DNA of 64,000 nt from Prinsepia uniflora (Eukaryota > Streptophyta > Magnoliopsida > Rosales > Rosaceae): positions 42,323,742-42,387,741 of the forward strand of contig CM064873.1 of the NCBI GenBank assembly GCA_032719365.1, in the 5' to 3' direction. The notes under the pieces were generated by a model that saw only the letters and a program-made list of their open reading frames with translations, ran no database searches and was not told the DNA's origin. This document shows, one piece after another, positions 53,106 through 64,000 of this stretch (within the stretch, counting starts at the first letter, position 1; every line of letters begins with the position of its first letter). Both the position numbers and the translations under genes were made by a program.

Positions 53106-55279
53106 AAAGGCCTCATGCTAGATAGGTGTGTGCCAACACCTTTAAGGCACAGCACCATTCCCTTCCCAGACCATTCCCCCTCGCAGGAATGTGGGATTGT
53201 TCACCGTTCCCTGCAGGACACGGGTCTTACACCCCTGGCCCGATTTCACAAGTTAACTGGGCCCCTGGCCCGATCCATATGTTAACTGGGCCCCTGGCCC
53301 GATTTCATAGTTCAACTGGGCCCCTGGCCCGATTTTACATTATTCAAGTTCGTAACCGTTTCATGAAATCATATCCAACCACATTTATGGAAATCGGTGC
53401 AAATCCAGAAAACCTCGGTTTACATGCAAATACGTAATTCACCTCGAAATACGTGAAATCATTTTAAATTCACCGATATCCCAAGTAAATCATTTAATCA
53501 TAATTATAACAATCATAAAACAGTTATGCATGCATCGAATTTATGAAACCAATGTCCACTCACAGACCATTTAACCGAGTGCCTCGATACGCGTGCCATA
53601 GGCCTTCCCGGGCCACACCACTATCACCGGGACTCCCAATCCTGTCCAAATCACCTTAGAGGATTACTAACCCCTTCATTAACATTCTATCAAAGTCCCG
53701 TAATTTTCCCGAATTTTTAAGTATTTTTAAACTGGATTTAAAACCTTCGGACATCCCGAACAATAACGAAACGGGATCCGATCGACACGAAACCAACGCT
53801 AAAATGTTCGTTACATTGTATAGGACAAAAGTCATGTTGGAAGTTTCCCAAAATTACCTCACACGCGCCCCCACGCGCCGGTTGAACTCCCTGCGCGTGA
53901 AACCCACGCGCCGGGTACTGTTCACCGTCGTTTAACCCGAACGACTGTAAAACGGGTCGCCGTGACCCGCAGGCCAACCCGACTGGTTCTCCGCCGTTCC
54001 TCGATCATTTTGGACGGGGTTTTCACCTGCAAGACCGTCTGAGTTCAACCAACTGTTCTGTGGAATCAAAAACCAAAAGTAACGTCACGAATCATACCTC
54101 TGAACTCAAACCCGAAGCTCAGAATTTCCGATCGTCCTTCCTCCCGATTCCGGCCGCCTCGAGTCCCAAATTCACGTCCACAAGATTCGTTTATGTCATA
54201 GAACACCATAGGATCAAATCCAACGACCAATACCCATCCAAAACCCGATCACCATTTTTGGTTTCGAACCGGGTTACGGGCACCGCCGTCCCCGCCGTGC
54301 CCAGCTCACTTCGAGCTTCGAAAACCAGTCCCCTGTGTCTGTTTCTGACCCCAAGTCCCAAAGGAATCAAGAAGGAGCTCAGAAACACAACGGATTGTCG
54401 ATTTCCAAAAACCTGGGCATAACTTCCTCCTCGGGTTAACACAGCTGCCGTGGACCACCGCGGTCGCCGCCGTCGTCCTGCCGCCTCCCGCCGGTTCTCA
54501 CAATCTCAGTGACCCACACTTGTGCACAGAGGAGATGTGTGAAGATTCTGGTGCACGGTTCGAATGGTTGTGCACTCGGGTAAGGAAATATAATATGGGG
54601 AGGGAAATGATAAAGAAAAATGGATGGTCCAGATTCAATCTCACCAATGAGATTAAGGGTCCAGATCAAAAGATGCAATAAGTGGGAATTCTTTATATTT
54701 TTTAATTCCAATAATTTAATCCAATCCCACCAATCCAGATCTGAGTCCATAATTAAAGGTTAGTGGTCCACGTGTCCCACTCAGAATTTCAGACCAATAA
54801 GAGAACGCCACGTGTCCCCGCCTCGTAATGCGTGCATAACGAAACCAAACTTCCGTGACCCATAACTTCGTCGTCGAATCTCCGATTTCGGCGTGCCGCC
54901 TGTCGTTGGATTCGCATCGACGAAACCTACGTAACGGTCCTTGGCCCTCGGCCATCGGACATCCTGGTCAAAAAGTCAACATTTGCCCCTATTTCGTCCA
55001 AATTACGAAAACGCCCTTGAACTTCCGCACATCATAACTTTCACCACGAGCGTCGGAATCGAACGTGCCACCTGTCTATGAACTCGTGACGTCCCAAACT
55101 ACGTCACGGTCATCGGTCAATGTCCATTTGACCATCCGAAATAAAAGTTAACGTTTTACCCACGCCTAGGGGCAAAACAGTCATTTTGCACAATTCGTCC
55201 GAAATCGCCCAACTAATCCCAGATTAGTGAATCACAATTAAATATTATTAAATCCCGATATTCGGGACGGGTCATTACA

Positions 55280-58200
55280 ACCTTCCCTCCTTAAAGAATT
55301 TCGTCCTCGAAATTACGAATAACCTTATTCCACAACCACCACGTGGAAAACATTTCGACCTCATAACATGTGTACACCTGTACACCCACTTGCTCGGTCA
55401 ACACCAGCCTCGTCTGTACCCAGACATCCCATCACAGTCATACGTCACAACAACAACACTCGACCACCTCGAGTGGACATAAGCACCTGATCCGCGATAA
55501 GATCGCTTAACCATTTAGCTGACTCATTCAGCCAAACCGTTCCCTTCCATTGCCAATATATCCTTACATTTGCTCCCATTGGGAGTCACCAAATCTCATT
55601 TGTCAGTCCATGCTGACACCATCAGTCAACTGTCATCACAAAACTTACCACCCTGGTAAGGCTCCAACCATCTGTCTGTCGGTGACAACACCACGTACTA
55701 CATCACTCTCGATGTAGCGCAAGATCAACCAAATGATCACCATTCGCAGAGCAAGCCCAATCCTGCGACACAAAATACTCTCAATGTCCATAATTGCCGA
55801 CTCCCTCAGCGAACCAAAACGCTGGGAAATCACGGTGTGATCAAGTCACACAAGGCTACTCGTGGTTACTCAGACCACCAACTCACTCATCCTGAGTGTA
55901 CGTATACCGTCAACTTACACAAACAAGTGGTGTAACTGGAACACATTGAATACCAGCCCAGCAGTGATCACACATATCAATACCAGGGTTCCACTAGCCA
56001 ACCATGGCCAAGAGCACCTGCTCATACAATCACTGAACCCGACAAAATCGCTCTGCACAGCGCACAGTATCCAATGTCCAGTCCATAATCACAACCAAAC
56101 AAATGATATCGGAACCAAGCCGATTACCAACACGTTTAATCATACACCACCGGTACATCCCATGTACCGCCATTAAGCATCACTCAGCCTAACCCATACC
56201 AATCATCGTTCAACGTACCCTGTACGTACCTCAATCCATCAATCTGCCTATAGGCACCCAGGTCATAGCCAAACACGTTCTAGTAACGGAGTACATTTGC
56301 CCAAACCAACATGAGACAAAACGAACTCCACCCGTCATCTAGTTCCAATTCCGAATCCGAATCCGCAATTTCGTAAGAAATCCCGAATCCGAACCCAAAC
56401 ATCATATTTTCAATCCATTTCCAAATCCGAATCTGAAATCATTACTCCGTAAGCTAGAATTGGAATAATCATTCCGTACCCAAATCCAGTAATCCATTTT
56501 CGAGCTTCGCAATCGAATCCTGAATCGTCACCTAGAAATTCGATTCCAAAACCCAAAATCTCGTTTACGTCCACCCAGACGTAACATAACCGATCCTATC
56601 GGTTACCTGCTCAAAACACTCGATTGACTTCATAGGGAAGCCAATCCCAATATTCACACGTCAAAGGTTGACAAAATCCGACCACTTCGGAAACTCCCTC
56701 AACCAAGTCACAAACCAAAAGGACTCACTCCGAAAAGAAGTTCAGTCCCGTCATTTACGACTCACATACCAAGGTAAGAGTGATAAACTCTCATCCAATC
56801 TGGATCATCACGATCACAACCCGGATCCATCGTTACGTCATCCGACAAGTAACATCACGATCCTAGATCGTCACATCGTCCAAAGTCGACAACATCACAA
56901 ATCAGATCCACCTAGGATCCACACATGCCCACATAGCTAACAATCCATCTGAAAGCTGATCGTAAGGTCTTACACCCTCAATGAATCATTCGCTAAATTT
57001 CCCTTGGTGGAAAGATGACCGCGCATTTCACCACCAAATCCAAAATCATACACAACTGCTTGTGTCCAATGACCCCAAGCCAAACATGGGTCCACCCACC
57101 AATACACGCTCAACGTACCGGTAGCAACAATCATCATCTACCACGGCAGGAAATAAGAAGTCAATCCCAAAGACTTCGGAATACCAATCACCGATGTGGA
57201 AACGAGCACTCCTCTCGTCTCCCAATCACAACTCTCGCCGAAACGGGAGTTCCAACCATGTTGGAAACAGACATGCTCCCAATGAGATGTCAAGTCCAAC
57301 CACTGGACTGCCCACGTCCTTACCTCACTTGGACCACCACGTGTCCAAAATCAATTCATTACTCAGACCTCACGTCCGCCAATACTCATGTATGCACATG
57401 CCCTGATTCCGAACGGAAAATCCACAACTTTGCCTGGATGTGCATACCATACTTCCTTTGTCTCACATCTCAACCTTTACAGGTTCAATCCTCAGGTTCC
57501 AAGTGATTCAAAATCACAAAATCACACCTCAATACCACGAATGGTTTCCCCGACTTCTCCAATTTCAACAATTTCCTTGTACTCTCAGGGGATATAAGCA
57601 GTACACAAACTTACCAATCTCGGAGCTGACCACAACTCCACAAATCCACCAACTCGCATGGCATAGGGAACATCGTCCCCAGATTCCTCAAGTCTCAAAC
57701 ATACCCTTTTATCCATTCATCATTTGTCATTATAAATTCGTTGGGACTTATCCCAACACGAGACAACCTCCACTGGATCCCATCCAGTCCAAGACTCCAT
57801 CACCACTGAGTCGCAGATACCGATCACATGTCCATCATGACAGAGTCACACCCCAACTGGTGGCTCATCGTCATCACAATCACTGACACCTGCACCAGTG
57901 CTAGCACCAATACCAACGCACCATCATCAACACTAGTATCAACACACTGGCATCCATACTAGTATTGGCATCAAGGCACCAACATACCAACATCCATACA
58001 TAGCACACAAACATCCACACTAGCACACGAACATCCATGCTAGCACACTGTGTGCAATGTTGTTACCCTGGATCTCCGTTCATTCCGAACGACGATCCCG
58101 TAACACCACTCGTACCCCACGACTATGGGTACCTCCAATTTGACCATCCACACATCAGGATAATGAACGTTCCTTGAACATCCCCTGATCCCCAAGTGTC

Positions 58201-58994
58201 AAAACCACACTAAATATCCTCGATAGCCAGTTATCTCGACACAACTGTCGACCAACAGTCATCGTTGTCAAGATCCGTATCCACACATCACACTACCATT
58301 CGATCCCACACGGAAATCTACATCATATCTCGTAACTGCATCCGTGGATCGAATCCCATAATCCTGACTAGACTCACTTGATTCATCCACATGGTCATCC
58401 ACGACCTCAGCCGCTCGCCGCAGCACAAGTTCTCATTTGAAGTTCACCTTCCGATCCATCAATTATAATTTAGGGTTCCAAAATCACACCCTAGGGTTCC
58501 ACCGAACCCAACTGCCTTCTGCAGTAAAATCCACAACCTGACCGACCCCGCGGTCCTGACATCGTATAGACGTCCAATCCAATCCAATTGTCAACTCAAC
58601 GCGGGTTCCATCGTGGGTTCCACGACGAAGGTCGTCGGCTAACTCCGATGCACCAACACCCCGTACACTAGCCACACTACCAGGGTCCAAAACTTAGACC
58701 AATACTCAACTGAGTTTCGCATTTCCATAACATTATTCAAATGGGGTTCCCTGAACCCAGCTGTGCCCAGTAGCACAACCGTCCATCATCACGTGACCGA
58801 ACCGACGGTCCCACATTACCAGTTAATCAAATACAACCCACTTGGGTTGAATCGCATCGATGCACGGCGTATCGGGCCACACACACCCAATCCACCAAAA
58901 CTATCTATCATGTTGACAACGGAACTGCAGCCTAAAGAGACATCACACCCTCGTCCTTCGCGCACAAAAGAGCAAAACCTGCTCTGATACCACT
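55280..58994 (-). other. Non-coding internal domain of the minus-strand LARD-like element
   Basis: 3715 bp. The polypurine tract (AAGGAGGGAAGGT on the minus strand) is at 55280-55292. On the minus strand I see the GGATTCGGATTTGGA-like zone (56340-56540), the open stretch related to EVIGVDFLFSALADVD (about 57060-57220), and the short tandem zone of ACTAGTATCAACACACTGGC-like words (57880-58050), which is longer here than at 23225-23330. No transposon protein motif was found in any frame. Confidence 0.85.
58981..58992 (-). promoter_or_regulatory. Primer-binding site of the minus-strand LARD-like element
   Basis: GCTCTGATACCA, that is TGGTATCAGAGC on the minus strand, lies two bases from the LTR end at 58995. 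Confidence 0.9.
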
Positions 58995-61987
58995 TGACAT
59001 GACCCATCCCAATCCCCACGGGATTACCATGGAATGTGACGTGCTCCCGTCTGACAAGAGGTGTCGGACAAGGGATAACATGTTGCCATTGCCCAACCGG
59101 GCTTCCAGAGTGCGTAAGGATCGATGGAGGAGGTGTATGATGTCCCAGTCTCTGCTGCAGTCATATCCGGAATCAACCTGAAGGACATTAAAAACAAAAG
59201 CTGTGAGTGGACGAAAATAAACAAGTCTGCTTAAAACATTTATAAGACATTTATGCCCCTCAGTAAAATCATATGCATTCACCAAAACCAATAATCCCAT
59301 ATTTATTTAGAAATAACCATTAGGGCCTTAGCCCGGAAACCAAAGCATAGTTTCAATTTCCAAAAGTAAATCCAAGAGTTATTTCATAAATCCAGTAATA
59401 TGAACCATAAGGCATATAATATAAACCATAACCATTATTTTAGTTGCTGCACTATACACTCCAATCCAACATCCCTGATGTCTGACGTCCCTGACGTCAA
59501 TAAGGTCACAATCACAAGGCTACGCGTGCCACTCGGGTCTCAATTTCCGAGTTCAACCCCTAACCCCGTTCGGGTACAGCATCCCCTATGCTTAGCGTCA
59601 TAGACGCTGGACGTACTAGACGTACGTGACCTCTCCGGGGTACCTCATCCGGAGGAGACAAAATAATATGGAAGGATTTATACAGTGCAGTACTAAATAC
59701 ATTTTATTGATATCCACATGCAAAACATATAGGTATACATAGGTAAAATCCGAACCGATCGTTACGTTTCATCAAACGGGTCTCATGTCCAAATACCGTG
59801 AAACGTGCCATAACCGAAATATCATCAAAACCATTTATTGATTCCAGCATGTGAACATATATAAAATGTAAACCAGAAAACATTTATTCAATTCCAATTT
59901 AGGGTCCCCGACCCGCAATCGTATGTAGAAATCAACTGGGCCCCTGGCCCGATTTCACAAGTTAACTGGGCCCCTGGCCCGATCCATATGTTAACTGGGC
60001 CCCAGGCCCGTTTTTATAGTTCAACTGGGCCCCTGGCCCGATTTTACATTATTCAAGTTCGGAACCGTTTCATGAAATCATATCCAACTACATTTATGGA
60101 AATCGGTGCAAATCCAGAAAACCTCGGTTTACGTGCAAATACATAATTCACCTCGAAATACGTGAAATCATTTTAAATTCACCGATATCCCAAGTAAATC
60201 ATTTAATCATAATTATAACAATCATAAAACAGTTATGCATGCATCGAATTTATGAAACCAATGTCGACTCACAGACCGTTTAACCGAGTGCCTTGATACG
60301 CGTGCCATAGGCCTTCCCTGGCCACACCACTATCACCGGGACTCCCAATCCTGTCCAAATCACATTAGAGGATTACTAACCCCTTCATTAACATTCTATC
60401 AAAGTCCCGTAATTTTCCCGAATTTTAAGTATTTTTAAACTGGATTTAAAACCTTCGGACACCCCGAACAATAACGAAACCGGATCCGATCGACACGAAA
60501 CCAACGCTAAAATGTTCGTTACATCGTATAGGACAAAAGTCATGTTGGAAGTTTCCAAAAATTACCTCACACGCGCCCCCACGCGCCGGTTGAACTCCCT
60601 GCGCGTGAAACCCACGCGCCAGGTACTGTTCACCGTCGTTTAACCCGAACGACTGTAAATGGGTCGCTGTGACCCGCGGGCCAACCCGACTGGTTCTCCG
60701 CCGTTCCTCGATCATTTTGGACGGGGTTTTCACCTGCAAGACCGTCTGAGTTCAACCAACAGTTCTGTGGAATCGAAAACCAAAAGTAACGTCACGAATC
60801 ATACCTCTGAACTCAAACCCGAAGCTCAGAATTTCCGATCGTCCTTCCTCCCGATTCCGGCAGCCTCGAGTCCCAAATTCACGTCTACAAGATTCGTTTA
60901 TGTTCATAGAACACCATTGCATCAAATCCGACGACCAATACCCATCCAAAACCTGATCACCATTTTTGGTTTCGAACCGGGTTACGGGCACCGCCGTCCC
61001 CGCCGTGCCCAGCTCACTTCGAGCTTCGAAAACCAGTCCCCTGTGTCTGTTTCTGACCCCAAGTCCCAAAGGAATCAAGAAGGAGCTGAGAAACACAACG
61101 GATTGTCGATTTCCAAAAACCTGGGCATAACTTCCTCCTTGGGTTAACACAGCCGCCGTGGATCACCGCGGTCGCCGCCGTCGTCCTGCCGCCTCCCGCC
61201 GGTTCTCACAATCTCAGTGACCCACACTTGTGCACAGAGGAGATGTGTGAAGATTCTGGTGCACGGTTCGAATGGTTGTGCACTCGGGTAAGGAAATATA
61301 ATATGGGGAGGGAAATGATAAAGAAAAATGGATGGTCCAGATTCAATCTCACCAATGAGATTAAGGGTCCAGATCAAAAGATGCAATAAGTGGGAATTCT
61401 TTATCTTTTTTAATTCCAATAATTTAATCCAATCCCACCAATCCAGATATGAGTCCATAATTAAATGTTAGTGGTCCACGTGTCCCACTCAGAATTGCAG
61501 ACCAATCAGAGAACGCCACGTGTCCCCGCCTCGTAATGCGTGCATAACGAAACCAAACATCCGTGACTCATAACTTCATCGTCGAATCTCCGATTTCGGC
61601 GTGCCGCCTGTCGTTGGATTCGCATCGACAAAACCTACGTAACGGTCCTTGGCCCTCAGCCATCGGACATCCTGGTCAAAAAGTCAACATTTGCCCCAAT
61701 TTCGTCCAAATTACGAAAACGCTCTTGAACTTCCGTACATCATAACTTTCACCACGAACGTCGGAATCGAACGTGCCACCTGTCTATGAACTCGTGACGT
61801 CCCGAACTACGTCACGGTCATCGGTCAAAGTCCATTTGACCATCCGAAATAAAAGTCAACGTTTTGCCCACGCCCAGGGGCAAAACGGTCATTTTGCACA
61901 ATTCGTCCGAAATCACCCAACTAATCCCAGATTAGTGAATCACAATTAAATATTATTAAATCCCGATATTCGAGACGGGTCGTTACA
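58995..61987 (-). repeat. 5' LTR of the minus-strand LARD-like element (2993 bp)
   Basis: Collinear with 51550-55279 without Cassandra. The GGGCC repeat is intact at 59930-60045, showing the unoccupied Cassandra site. The Tekay-like middle is at about 59395-59890. It ends at 61987 (TGTAACGACCCGTC on the minus strand). Confidence 0.9.
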
Positions 61988-63450
61988 CGCAACCGGCCCT
62001 AAACTGACCCTTCAAACTATCTTAGATCAACATGGTTAATTCACCAAAAATGTTCAGAATAATGAGAAGAATAAAAGTCATGTTGATCGTGATCGGAGAT
62101 AAGCCCCAACGAGCCCTCACGTGCCGCCCAAAGTGGCTGCGTGCGAAAGTCACGCGCCTGACACTGTAGCTACAGTGTCAGCACCTTCACCCGTTTGTCT
62201 GTAATTTGGGCCTGCCACCCGCGGCTTGACCCGGTTGATTACCCATCAATTCCTACTCGATTTCAATCCAATTTGATCCTAACATGTTATTTAAACATCA
62301 AATTTAAGTTCTGAGTTATTAATTATCCAAATTCAATCCTTAAATGGCCCTTCGACCCGTGATCAACCAAACGGGTCAATCACCAGAACTCACTGGTTTC
62401 AAACCCATTGTCCAATTAACTTCACAGGAAGTATAATAGGATCAAAACGAACCAAAATGAACAATCAATTGCGTCTGAAAGTACCTGAAGGTCGTCGTCC
62501 CAAGCTCTGCGATTTCCCTGAAAACAGCAGTCACCGTCCCAGCTCAGCCGTGGCTGATGGCCTTCGATTTAGATGCGGTTGAGTTCCAACCACTCCCAGA
62601 AGACTAAAACAGGCCTTGGTTTGGTCCAACAGTCACCAGAAATCAAAACCCGATTTTCCCTCCAATTTTTCCAGAAATGGCTTCTCTGGTTTTCCTCACC
62701 CGTTCTCAGTTATCTCTGCATCAAAGTGATGCTCACACATGTCCTAATCAGTTTTAAACAAATTCAAGCCGTCCCAGAGGTTCGTGGGTGTCCAATTTGT
62801 CCACTGAAATTTGTCCCCCGAAAGCTTCGAATTTCGATTAATCAATTTGATCGTGTAGCTGGAAGAATCAGACCACGTTTGATGCTTCAAAAAGGTTTAA
62901 ACAATCAATACTTTCCAACCCACACTCACCAGTAAACAAATCGCACTCAGAGCCACCGCACATGGTGGTGCCGCCCATGTCCCCCGCGGTTTGCTACAGT
63001 AACCAGGGCAAAAAGACCAAAATGCCCCTGGTTCAAATAATTACCAAACTGCCCTTCACTTTCTAGACCCGTAACTCAGCCATACGAAGTCCGATTTCGG
63101 CGTGCCGCCTGTCTACGGACTCAGGACGTCGAGACCTACCTATCGGTCCTGGAGTCGTGTGAAAAATAATTGTTTAAACGAAAAGTCAACATTTTCGCCC
63201 CAACCGTCACAATTACGGTAATGCCCCTGAACTTCCGATAGTCATAACTTTTTCCCTGATCGTCCGAAATGGACGTGCCACTTGTCTATGAACTCGTGAC
63301 GTCCCGAACTACATCACGATCATTGGTCAAAGTCCATTTGACCCACCAATCAAAAAGTCAACAATTTGGCCATACCATTCACAAGGGTAAAAACGTCAAT
63401 TGATACATTAAATTACAATATTAAAGTCCTCGAATGTCCGGGGTGTTACA
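61988..63450 (-). repeat. Outer part of the split Tekay-type 3' LTR (minus strand)
   Basis: Matches 6048-7500 of the plus-strand LTR: TGTAACACCCCGG start at 63450, U3 module twice, donor-like CAG-GTACTT near 62483, and GACACTGTAGCTACAGTGTC at about 62160-62179, an exact palindrome also present at 7309-7328. Confidence 0.88.
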
Positions 63451-63484
63451 ACCTTCCCCCCTTAAGAAATTTCGTCCCGAAATT

Positions 63485-64000
63485 TCAAAGAAACAAATGA
63501 GGAAATTGTTCTCGCATCTGAGCCTCAGGCTCCCATGTGGCTTCTTCCACATTATGGTTTCTCTAGAGAATCTTCACGAGAGGGATCGTCTTCCGACGTA
63601 GTACCTTGTCCTTCCGATCCAAGATCTGTACTGGTTGTTCTTCGAAGCTCAAATCCTCCCATAGTTCGACAGGTTGTTCCCCAAGTACATGAGAAGCACC
63701 ATGTACGTACTTCCGTAGCATCGATATGTGGAAAACATCGTGAACTCTAGATAGTTCTGGAGGTAGTGCCAATCTGTAAGCAACACTGCCAATCCTCTCC
63801 ACGATCTCATATGGTCCGATAAAACGCGAACTCAGTTTCCCCCGTCGACCAAATCGGATAATCCCTTTCCACGGAGATAACTTCAGGAAGACAAAATCTC
63901 CCACTTCAAATTCCAAGTCTCAAATCCGTCGATCGGCATAACTCTTCTGGCGATCCTGTGCCGCCTTCAATCTCTCCTTGATAACACAAACAGTCTCCAT
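63485..64000 (-). pseudogene. Integrase C-terminus and chromodomain of the minus-strand Tekay-type element
   Basis: The minus-strand frame reads FEVGDFVFLKLSPWKGIIRF, the GPY/F block FIGPYEIVERIGSVAYRLAL, then SFEEQPVQILDRKDKVLRRK and, past a stop, the EEATWEPE chromodomain end, with the natural TGA at 63485-63487. A TAG replaces the expected TGG (Trp) directly after PLVKIL near 63560, and a TGA replaces CGA just before DLEFEVGD near 63920. It is less decayed than 5582-6013. The remaining pol lies beyond the right edge. Confidence 0.88.

Larger units (their letters stand above)
52502..53231 (-). mobile_element. Second Cassandra-type TRIM, target duplication CCCCT
   Basis: LTRs at 52502-52831 (330 bp) and 52903-53231 (329 bp) flank a 71-bp internal domain (52832-52902), with CCCCT at 52497-52501 and 53232-53236. 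The primer-binding site (CTCTGATACCAAAT) and polypurine tract (ATCCACCCCCCTTAGGG) read on the minus strand. The LTRs differ at about five places, so this copy is older than 19856-20874. It lacks the 143-bp SINE-like insertion and shows the unoccupied ATGAGGCCT site once per LTR. Confidence 0.93.
51550..55279 (-). repeat. 3' LTR of the minus-strand LARD-like element, including a Cassandra TRIM
   Basis: On the minus strand it runs from TGTAATGACCCGTCCCG to GGGATGGGTCGTGTCA. The segment 51945-52441 is almost the same as the Tekay-type LTR segment 50930-51420, while both flanks are of LARD type, so the LTR is chimeric. Cassandra occupies 52502-53231 within the GGGCC repeat. The donor-like GAG-GTATGATT is near 54096. 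Confidence 0.88.
51550..61987 (-). mobile_element. Complete LARD-like element (minus strand) inside a Tekay LTR
   Basis: 5' LTR 58995-61987, primer-binding site 58981-58992, internal domain 55280-58994, polypurine tract 55280-55292, 3' LTR 51550-55279. Without its Cassandra (730 bp plus 5) the 3' LTR is 2995 bp against 2993 bp for the 5' LTR, and the two look very similar. Flanks are CACTA on the left and CGCAA on the right, so no clean target duplication is seen. The internal domain lacks gag and pol. Confidence 0.9.
50496..64000 (-). mobile_element. Tekay-type chromovirus on the minus strand, 3' LTR split, running off the window
   Basis: Reading the minus strand from the right edge: integrase C-terminus and chromodomain (64000-63485), polypurine tract (63463-63451), then the 3' LTR from TGTAACACCCCGG at 63450. 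The LTR runs to 61988, is interrupted by the LARD-like element 51550-61987, and resumes at 51549 to end CGGGTCCTGTCA at 50496. About 75 bp of LTR (equivalent to 7500-7574) are missing at the interruption. The rest of the element lies to the right of the window. Confidence 0.88.

Noticed and set aside
57015..57506. Plus-strand ORF of 163 codons in the LARD internal domain
   Set aside because: It is antisense to the element, Thr/Pro-rich and without motifs. The related copies at 22291-25192 and 41401-44400 do not keep it.

Overview
This window is repeat-dense plant nuclear DNA. The sequence shows several families of Ty3/gypsy LTR retrotransposon, LTRs of 2.5-4.4 kb, primer-binding sites for initiator-Met and Asp tRNAs, and two 5S-rRNA-carrying TRIM elements of the Cassandra type, which are known from vascular plants. 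I see no intact host gene, no tRNA gene and no functional transposon ORF. The species cannot be named from this sequence. Coding capacity is limited to broken retrotransposon genes: a Tekay-type chromovirus gag-pol at 1568-6013 (+), the end of a second copy at 63485-64000 (-), and a Tat/Retand-type RT-RNase H fragment at 11027-12250 (+). All boundaries, duplications and similarities were read by eye; no alignment was run.

Layout. 1-1469: minus-strand LTR cut by the window edge. 1470-8628: Tekay chromovirus without its 5' LTR, ending in an LTR at 6048-8628. 8629-9420: unassigned. 9421-9843: LTR end with a decayed primer-binding site. 9844-38267: Athila-like element that hosts most of the rest. 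Its internal region holds a minus-strand non-coding element (14084-32340, duplication GTTAT). That element holds a plus-strand LARD-like element (17937-28550, duplication TTAGT). Its 5' LTR holds a Cassandra TRIM (19856-20874, duplication GAGGA), and both Cassandra LTRs hold a 143-bp SINE-like insertion (duplication ATGAGGCCT). The Athila-like 3' LTR holds a solo LTR (35286-37985, duplication AATCA).

38268-49534 is a rearranged cluster of LARD-like pieces: a minus-strand LTR with the end of its internal region, an inversion junction near 41400, then internal-LTR-internal-LTR on the plus strand. 49535-49787 is unassigned. 49788-50495 is the end of a minus-strand LTR of the solo-LTR family. It is interrupted at 50496 by a minus-strand Tekay-type element that runs off the right edge. 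The 3' LTR of that element is split by a complete minus-strand LARD-like element (51550-61987), whose own 3' LTR carries a second Cassandra (52502-53231, duplication CCCCT).

The LARD-like elements have large LTRs, an initiator-Met primer-binding site, a polypurine tract and 2.9-3.7 kb of internal sequence without gag or pol. Their polypurine-tract context and LTR ends resemble the Tekay copies, so I infer that they were mobilised by Tekay proteins. The most interesting unexplained structure is inside the LTRs: (i) runs of short contiguous hairpins whose arms change in a compensatory way between families; (ii) a splice donor and acceptor at matching places in nearly every LTR, predicting a 1-3 kb intron; (iii) a 12-bp inverted pair flanking the middle of the LTR; and (iv) a duplicated 172-bp U3 module rich in TTGAC and ACGT motifs.
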